Origin: Candidatus Eiseniibacteriota bacterium
GTDB lineage: Bacteria; Eisenbacteria; RBG-16-71-46
Assembly: GCA_023249815.1 (NCBI GenBank)
Contig: JAHFBX010000075.1
Coordinates: 1 to 10,134 of the forward strand
Direction: 5' to 3'
DNA length: 10,134 nucleotides
A program made the position numbers and the translations under genes. Shown here piece by piece: positions 6,313 through 10,134 of this stretch. Position 1 is the stretch's first letter. Each line of letters begins with the position of its first letter. The notes below the pieces were generated by a model. It was not told the DNA's origin. It made no database searches and saw only the letters and a program-made list of their open reading frames with translations.

Positions 6313-7157
6313 AGTCGCTGCGACTGCTCTCCATCGCCGTGCTCGCATGCGCCTGGTCCGCTTCGGCGGCGCTCGCGTGTGACGCGCACAAGGCCGCGAA
6401 CACGAAGACCGCGAGCGCCACCGCCGCGAAGAAGTCCGCCACTGGCGCCTGCACTGCCGAAATGGCCGCGCAGTGCACGCCGGCCATGAAGGCCGCCTGC
6501 GAGAACAACGCCGCCGTGGCCGCCGCGATGGGCTGCGAGTCGAAGGGCGTCACCACCATGAACGTGGTGGCGAGCGCTAACGGCAGGGCCGCCAAGGGCG
6601 GCGACTGCTGCGCCATGAAGGGAGCCGCGAAGAGCACGGGATCCGCGCCCGCGACGGGAACCTCCGCGGTGGTCGCGGCCAACACGGCCAAGAGCGCGGG
6701 TGCGGATCACTGTGCCGACGCGAAGAGCGCCACGAGCATGGCCGGCATGGGCGCCAAGAGCGCGGCGCACACGATGGCCGCGGCGCACGACTGCGCGGCG
6801 TGCGACGACTGGATGACCTGCGAGCAGGACGTGCGCGCGATGGGCGCCAAGGCGCAGGTGGTGCCGCTCAAGAACGGCGCCATGGTCGTGTACACGGCGG
6901 ATTCGCCGGGCGACGTGAAGGTGTTGCAATCCATGGTTGCGAAGCGCCACGATCACATGCTGGCGGCGCTCTCGGCGGGCAGCAGCCAGAGGCTGTGCGA
7001 CGAGTGCAAGCAGCTGCGCGGCGCGATCGCGAGCGGCAAGCTGCACCGTGAGGTGGTGAACGTGGAGCGCGGTTGCATGACGCTCATGACGTCGACGGAT
7101 CGCGGTATCGTTCAGAAGATACGCGCCATGACCGGCCAGCCGGTCGCGATGCGCTGA
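6309..7157 (+). CDS. Secreted Cys/Met/His-rich protein with duplicated CxxC units, function unknown
   Basis: This 282-residue protein is not recognised as a named family. A signal peptide (1-23) ends in A-L-A before Cys24, so cleavage by signal peptidase I is likely; a lipoprotein is less likely because the lipobox is poor. Residues 24-160 are low-complexity Ala/Lys/Thr/Ser with scattered Cys, Met and His, including Cys48, 56 and 64 spaced exactly 8 apart, with Met52 and Met60 between. Residues 160-282 look folded: C162-x2-C165-x5-C171, then C230-x2-C233, and Cys256. Segments 184-209 and 249-274 align without gaps (8 of 26 identical), indicating an internal duplication. The mature protein has 14 Cys. 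Metal binding (for example copper) or thiol chemistry in the periplasm is an inference from composition only. It has a strong ribosome site and its own terminator, and is transcribed away from the deacetylase-like gene. Confidence 0.85.
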   Translation: MKSLRLLSIAVLACAWSASAALACDAHKAANTKTASATAAKKSATGACTAEMAAQCTPAMKAACENNAAVAAAMGCESKGVTTMNVVASANGRAAKGGDCCAMKGAAKSTGSAPATGTSAVVAANTAKSAGADHCADAKSATSMAGMGAKSAAHTMAAAHDCAACDDWMTCEQDVRAMGAKAQVVPLKNGAMVVYTADSPGDVKVLQSMVAKRHDHMLAALSAGSSQRLCDECKQLRGAIASGKLHREVVNVERGCMTLMTSTDRGIVQKIRAMTGQPVAMR

Positions 7158-7179
7158 CCAACGCCTCGCTCGAACTTCC

Positions 7180-7214
7180 GGGCCGGTCCGCGCATGCGGG
7201 CCGGCCGTTTTCTT
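7180..7214 (+). terminator. Strong rho-independent terminator after the Cys-rich gene
   Basis: A 12-pair stem (7180-7191 with 7196-7207, one T-G wobble) with a 4-base GCAT loop is followed directly by TTTTCTT (7208-7214). It starts 22 bases after the stop codon at 7157. It should end transcription of the Cys-rich gene and separate it from the two-component operon. Confidence 0.9.
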
Positions 7215-7378
7215 GGAGCGTGCCGGGATGACCGTACCGTCCGCCGCGTCGCCGCATGCCTGAGTCACGCGCACTGCCGGCCGCGCCCGAACGGCCGCTG
7301 GCGACCGGACAGGCCGTGGCTCCCGCCACGCCGCCCGTGTGGCGCACGCCGCGGCCCCGGAATAGGCTCGGCGTGCCC

Positions 7379-8950
7379 ATGTCGTGGTCCCTGCCGTGGT
7401 CCCTGCCCCGGTCCCGCCAGCGCCGCCTCGCGCTTCTGATCGGCGCCGTGGCCGTGCCCGCGTTGGCACTGGCCGTGACCGCGTTCTGGCTGACGCTGCG
7501 GGTGGCGCGGCAGGTCGAGACCGAGTCGGGGCGCTACAACGCCTATCTCGCCGAGATGGTCATCGAAGCGTTCGACCGAGAGCTTGTCGACGAGGTGCGA
7601 GCGGCGCTCGGGCCGGCGGAGATCGCGGCGCGCGATGGCGGCGACACCGAGGGGATCCGGCGCGCGCTCGCCAGCCGAGCGCGCCTGTTCGAGGCGCCGC
7701 AATTCGTGCCGCTCCACGCGCTCGAGGGCTATTCGCTCGTCACGGTGGACGGGCAGTTGCTCATCTACGGGGCAGACCCCTCCGGGCAGCGCGAGCACCC
7801 GTTCGCGGCCATGCTGCTCAATGGACCGGACGGCGTCGCGGTGGGCGCGGGCGGATGGTGGTTCAACCCGCGGTCGTTCCTGGCCGAGCACCTGCGCGCG
7901 GTGGTCGTGGACCGACTGCCCGGGAACACGCGCATGTACGGCGGCCTCGAGTCCACGCGCCACCTGGCGATCGGCGTCATCGACCTGGATGGCCACGAGC
8001 TGGCGCACGTGCGCGAGGCCTCGTCCGATCGGACCGCGCGCACGGCGCGCACCGAGCCGATGCGGGGCCCGTTCGAGGGCTATGCCGTCCGTGTGTCCGC
8101 CACGCCCACGTCACCGGTGGCGTTCGCGAACCGCCTCGTGTCCATCGAGATGGTGTTCATCGGGCTTCTCACCCTGGTGCTGCTCGGCGCGACGTTCGTG
8201 GGCGCCCGCTACATCGTGCGCCAGATCGAACTCGTGAACACGAAGACGAGCTTCGTCTCGAACGTGACGCACGAGCTGAAGACTCCCATCGCCGTGATCA
8301 AGCTCGCGTCCGAGACGCTCGAGCTGGGCCGCTACCAGACCGACGCCGAACGCGACAAGTTCCTGCGCACGATCACGCGCGAAAGCGACCGGCTGGCGCA
8401 GCTCGTGGACAACATCCTCGACTTCTCGCGGCTCGAGGCGGGCCAGCGCACCGTGCAGCTGGCGCCGCTCGACATGCGCGAGGTCGTGAACGCGGCCATG
8501 GACAGCTTCCGGCTGCGCCTCGAGGACGGCGGCTTCCGTTACGACGTCGTGGTTCCCGAAGTGCTGCCGCAGGTGCTCGGCGATACCCGGGCGCTCCAGC
8601 ACTGCCTGCTGAACCTGCTGGACAATGCCGTGAAGTATTCGAGGGACCGCAAGGAGGTGCGGGTAGCCTTGACCGCCGGCGACGGGATGGTCCGGCTGGA
8701 GGTCTCGGACCGGGGCATCGGCATCCCGGCCGAGGACCAGGACCGCATCTTCGACAAGTTCGCGCGCGTGGAGACCGGGCTGGTGCACACCGTGAAGGGG
8801 GCCGGCCTCGGGCTCTCGCTTGTCCAGATGCTGGTTCGCGCGCATCATGGCCGGGTCGAAGTGGCCAGCGCACCCGGTGAAGGCAGTACGTTCACGATTC
8901 TGCTGCCGGTTTGGGACGGTGGGCGCGGCGCCATTGGAGAACGACCATGA
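7379..8950 (+). CDS. Membrane sensor histidine kinase
   Basis: This 523-residue protein is a two-component sensor kinase that autophosphorylates and passes phosphate to the regulator encoded next. Order: membrane segment 1 (about 17-40), an extracytoplasmic sensor region of about 214 residues (41-254), membrane segment 2 (about 258-280), then directly the dimerisation domain with H-box NVTHELKTPIAV and phospho-accepting His298, N-box LLNLLDNAVKYS (Asn416), G1 D-R-G-I-G-I (Asp444), an F-D-K-F segment, and G2 KGAGLGLSL (473-481). No HAMP domain fits between segment 2 and His298. The sensor region matches no domain I can name. Start choice is unsettled: ATG 7379 places the membrane segment near the N-terminus, while ATG 7256 would add a 41-residue Pro/Ala-rich stretch; neither has a Shine-Dalgarno. 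The gene begins with a tandem 12-base repeat (7385-7408) encoding WSLP twice. Its stop overlaps the regulator's ATG by 4 bases. Confidence 0.96.
   Translation: MSWSLPWSLPRSRQRRLALLIGAVAVPALALAVTAFWLTLRVARQVETESGRYNAYLAEMVIEAFDRELVDEVRAALGPAEIAARDGGDTEGIRRALASRARLFEAPQFVPLHALEGYSLVTVDGQLLIYGADPSGQREHPFAAMLLNGPDGVAVGAGGWWFNPRSFLAEHLRAVVVDRLPGNTRMYGGLESTRHLAIGVIDLDGHELAHVREASSDRTARTARTEPMRGPFEGYAVRVSATPTSPVAFANRLVSIEMVFIGLLTLVLLGATFVGARYIVRQIELVNTKTSFVSNVTHELKTPIAVIKLASETLELGRYQTDAERDKFLRTITRESDRLAQLVDNILDFSRLEAGQRTVQLAPLDMREVVNAAMDSFRLRLEDGGFRYDVVVPEVLPQVLGDTRALQHCLLNLLDNAVKYSRDRKEVRVALTAGDGMVRLEVSDRGIGIPAEDQDRIFDKFARVETGLVHTVKGAGLGLSLVQMLVRAHHGRVEVASAPGEGSTFTILLPVWDGGRGAIGERP
8936..8939 (+). 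promoter_or_regulatory. Ribosome binding site of the response regulator
   Basis: GGAG lies 7 bases before the ATG at 8947, inside the end of the kinase gene. It favours 8947 over the in-frame upstream start at 8911. Confidence 0.7.
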
Positions 8951-9657
8951 CCAACAACAACGACAAGAAGAAGATCTTGATCGTCGAGGACGAAGAGGGC
9001 CTGCTGGACGGCCTGGCCCACAACTTCCGGTACGAGGGCTACGAGGTCCTCACCGCGAAGACCGGGCAGGAAGGCCTGCGCATGGCGCTCAAGCAGAAGC
9101 CGGACGCCGTGCTGCTCGACATCATGCTGCCCGAGAAGGACGGGTTCACGGTGTTGAAGGAGCTGCGCCAGCGCCACCGCGAGATCCCGGTGCTGGTGAT
9201 GACCGCGCGCAACTTCGAGGCGGACGTGCTGAAAGGATTCGACCTCGGCGCGGACGACTACGTCACCAAGCCGTTCAGCCCGAAGGAGCTCGCCGCGCGC
9301 GTCAAGCGCCTCGTGGCACGCGGGCCCATGAACACGGGCGCCCCGCCCACCACGACGTACTCGTTCGGCGACGTCGAAGTGCGCTTCGAGCCGCGCGAGG
9401 TGTACAAGACGGCCAAGCAGGTGGCGCTGTCGTTCAAGGAGTTCGAGCTGCTCAAGTACCTGATCGAGCATCGCGGCCGGACCGTGAGCCGCGAGGAGCT
9501 GCTCGAGGAGATCTGGGGCGTGGACGAGGAACTGGGCGTGACCACCCGCACGGTGGACACACACGTCTCGAACCTGCGCAGCAAGCTTGGAGACGGCTTC
9601 GAGAAGCCGTTCATCGTGGCCGTGCACAAGGTGGGCTACAAGTTCGTCGAACCGTGA
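8947..9657 (+). CDS. OmpR/PhoB-family response regulator
   Basis: This 236-residue DNA-binding regulator is the evident partner of the kinase upstream. The receiver domain (about 8-125) has all expected residues: acidic pair Glu14/Asp15, phospho-acceptor Asp58 in L-L-D-I-M-L-P, Thr86 in M-T-A-R and Lys108 in T-K-P-F. A linker leads to an OmpR-type winged-helix domain (about 137-236) with the family landmarks F-K-E-F-E-L-L-K-Y-L, S-R-E-E-L-L-E-E-I-W and R-T-V-D-T-H-V-S-N-L-R, then V-G-Y-K-F at the end. ATG at 8947 overlaps the kinase stop (ATGA) and has a good ribosome site, so the two are translationally coupled. The order kinase then regulator is the reverse of the commoner arrangement. The sequence does not reveal its target promoters. 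Confidence 0.98.
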   Translation: MTNNNDKKKILIVEDEEGLLDGLAHNFRYEGYEVLTAKTGQEGLRMALKQKPDAVLLDIMLPEKDGFTVLKELRQRHREIPVLVMTARNFEADVLKGFDLGADDYVTKPFSPKELAARVKRLVARGPMNTGAPPTTTYSFGDVEVRFEPREVYKTAKQVALSFKEFELLKYLIEHRGRTVSREELLEEIWGVDEELGVTTRTVDTHVSNLRSKLGDGFEKPFIVAVHKVGYKFVEP

Positions 9658-10100
9658 GGCCTCCGCAGCACCAACCCGACGCTGTTCACACCCCGCGGGC
9701 CGGGCCCGCGCCCTTAGCGGGCGCCCCGCTCGCGGGGTGCTTGTTCCTGGCAGGCGTGCTGATCCCCGCCGCGCTCGGCCTGTCGGCGCTGGGATGCGGC
9801 CGCGGTGAGCAGCCCCGCGTCCGCGTCGTGAACGCGTCGGGGCGCCGGCTGGACCAGATCTGGGTGCGGACGCAGCGAGACTCCGTGCGCGTGCCGTCCC
9901 TGGCGCCGGGCGAAAGCGTCGAGGTGCGCCCGCGCGTCAAAGGGGAGGACCTGCTGTGGATCAGCGGCCGGTTCGCGGGGCGCCGCATCGAGTCGCATGG
10001 CGGCGACTACGTGGAAGGCACGGGCGGCTACCGGTTCCGCGCCGTCATCGACTCCGCCGGTCGCGCCAGCGTGCGGTTCGTGCGCCTGGGGATCTGGTAG
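9654..10100 (+). CDS. Small predicted lipoprotein coupled to the two-component system
   Basis: This is a protein of 148 residues, family not recognised. The GTG at 9654 overlaps the regulator stop (GTGA), pointing to translational coupling; no Shine-Dalgarno is seen and no better start exists before the signal sequence. After a 28-residue Pro/Ala-rich N-terminus there is a hydrophobic stretch (about 29-46) ending in S-A-L-G-C48, a plausible though imperfect lipobox, with Cys48 as the likely lipid-modified residue. The mature part (49-148) alternates charged and hydrophobic residues and contains V-R-V-V-N-A-S-G and S-L-A-P-G-E-S-V-E-V, suggesting a small beta-sandwich domain. It may be an envelope accessory of the kinase or an output of it. 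The start, and so the leader length, is the weakest part of the call. Confidence 0.7.
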   Translation: MRPPQHQPDAVHTPRAGPAPLAGAPLAGCLFLAGVLIPAALGLSALGCGRGEQPRVRVVNASGRRLDQIWVRTQRDSVRVPSLAPGESVEVRPRVKGEDLLWISGRFAGRRIESHGGDYVEGTGGYRFRAVIDSAGRASVRFVRLGIW

Positions 10101-10124
10101 CGACACCCGCCTGCGCGGCGTCGC
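10100..10124 (+). terminator. Hairpin after the lipoprotein stop, possible terminator
   Basis: GCGAC (10100-10104) pairs with GTCGC (10120-10124), and inner CCGC (10107-10110) pairs with GCGG (10115-10118), around a 4-base loop with small bulges. It begins at the last base of the stop codon. No T-run follows within the remaining 10 bases, so the assignment is tentative. Confidence 0.3.
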
Positions 10125-10134
10125 TCCGTGTGGC

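Noticed and set aside
7213..7240. A TTGGAG-N16-TACCGT promoter for the kinase operon.
   Set aside because: Each hexamer matches consensus at only 3 of 6 positions and the first overlaps the terminator T-run; not strong enough to call. TAGGCT at 7363-7368 is equally weak.
7256..7378. An upstream start for the histidine kinase adding 41 residues.
   Set aside because: The added stretch is Pro/Ala/Arg-rich with no ribosome binding site and would place a non-signal tail before the first membrane segment; the start at 7379 fits the family better, though it also lacks a clear ribosome site.
4821..7469. A minus-strand open frame of 882 codons extending the deacetylase-like gene upstream to 7469.
   Set aside because: The part above 6026 is antisense to the signal-peptide Cys-rich gene and is rich in His/Arg/Gly as expected of a GC-driven shadow; the family similarity and membrane anchor begin at 6008.
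8820..9653. The long plus-strand frame that runs through the kinase end and the regulator into the lipoprotein.
   Set aside because: Up to 9653 it is an out-of-frame shadow of the kinase and regulator; only the part from GTG 9654 has a signal sequence and normal composition.

Overview
The window is very GC-rich (about 70% by eye), and its reading frames carry G or C at most third codon positions. An AsmA-like protein, an apparent lipoprotein and exported proteins suggest a diderm (Gram-negative-type) bacterium. Gene style fits deeply branching, mostly uncultured high-GC phyla such as Eisenbacteria or Gemmatimonadota. That placement is a low-confidence impression, because there is no rRNA or marker gene here. 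No tRNA, rRNA, CRISPR array, insertion sequence or phage gene was seen.

Layout. (1) Positions 19-2643, plus strand: a large AsmA-family envelope protein. (2) Positions 2698-6008, minus strand and convergent with it: a probable operon read from right to left. It starts with a membrane-anchored relative of the divergent polysaccharide deacetylases (4821-6008), followed after 50 bp by a glycogen-debranching-enzyme-like gene (4770 down to 2698). That second gene is cut into N-domain and C-domain halves by one in-frame TAG codon. Both family assignments rest on recognisable motifs, but most residues expected for catalysis are changed, so these look like non-catalytic relatives or decaying genes. 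(3) Positions 6009-6308: a divergent intergenic region with a candidate promoter, several hairpins and a possible 26-codon leader ORF that overlaps the next start codon. (4) Positions 6309-7157, plus strand: a secreted Cys/Met/His-rich protein of unknown function. Its C-terminal half appears to be an internal duplication, each unit having a CxxC pair. It ends at a strong intrinsic terminator. (5) Positions 7379-10100, plus strand: a tightly overlapped three-gene unit consisting of a sensor histidine kinase, an OmpR/PhoB-type response regulator and a small predicted lipoprotein.

How they may work together: the kinase, regulator and lipoprotein are almost certainly co-translated (ATGA and GTGA overlaps), so the lipoprotein is a candidate accessory or target of the two-component system. 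The Cys-rich secreted protein has its own terminator and could be a regulon member, but nothing in the sequence proves it. The most unusual items are the duplicated CxxC protein with its structured leader and the pair of degenerate carbohydrate-enzyme relatives, one split at its domain linker by a stop codon.
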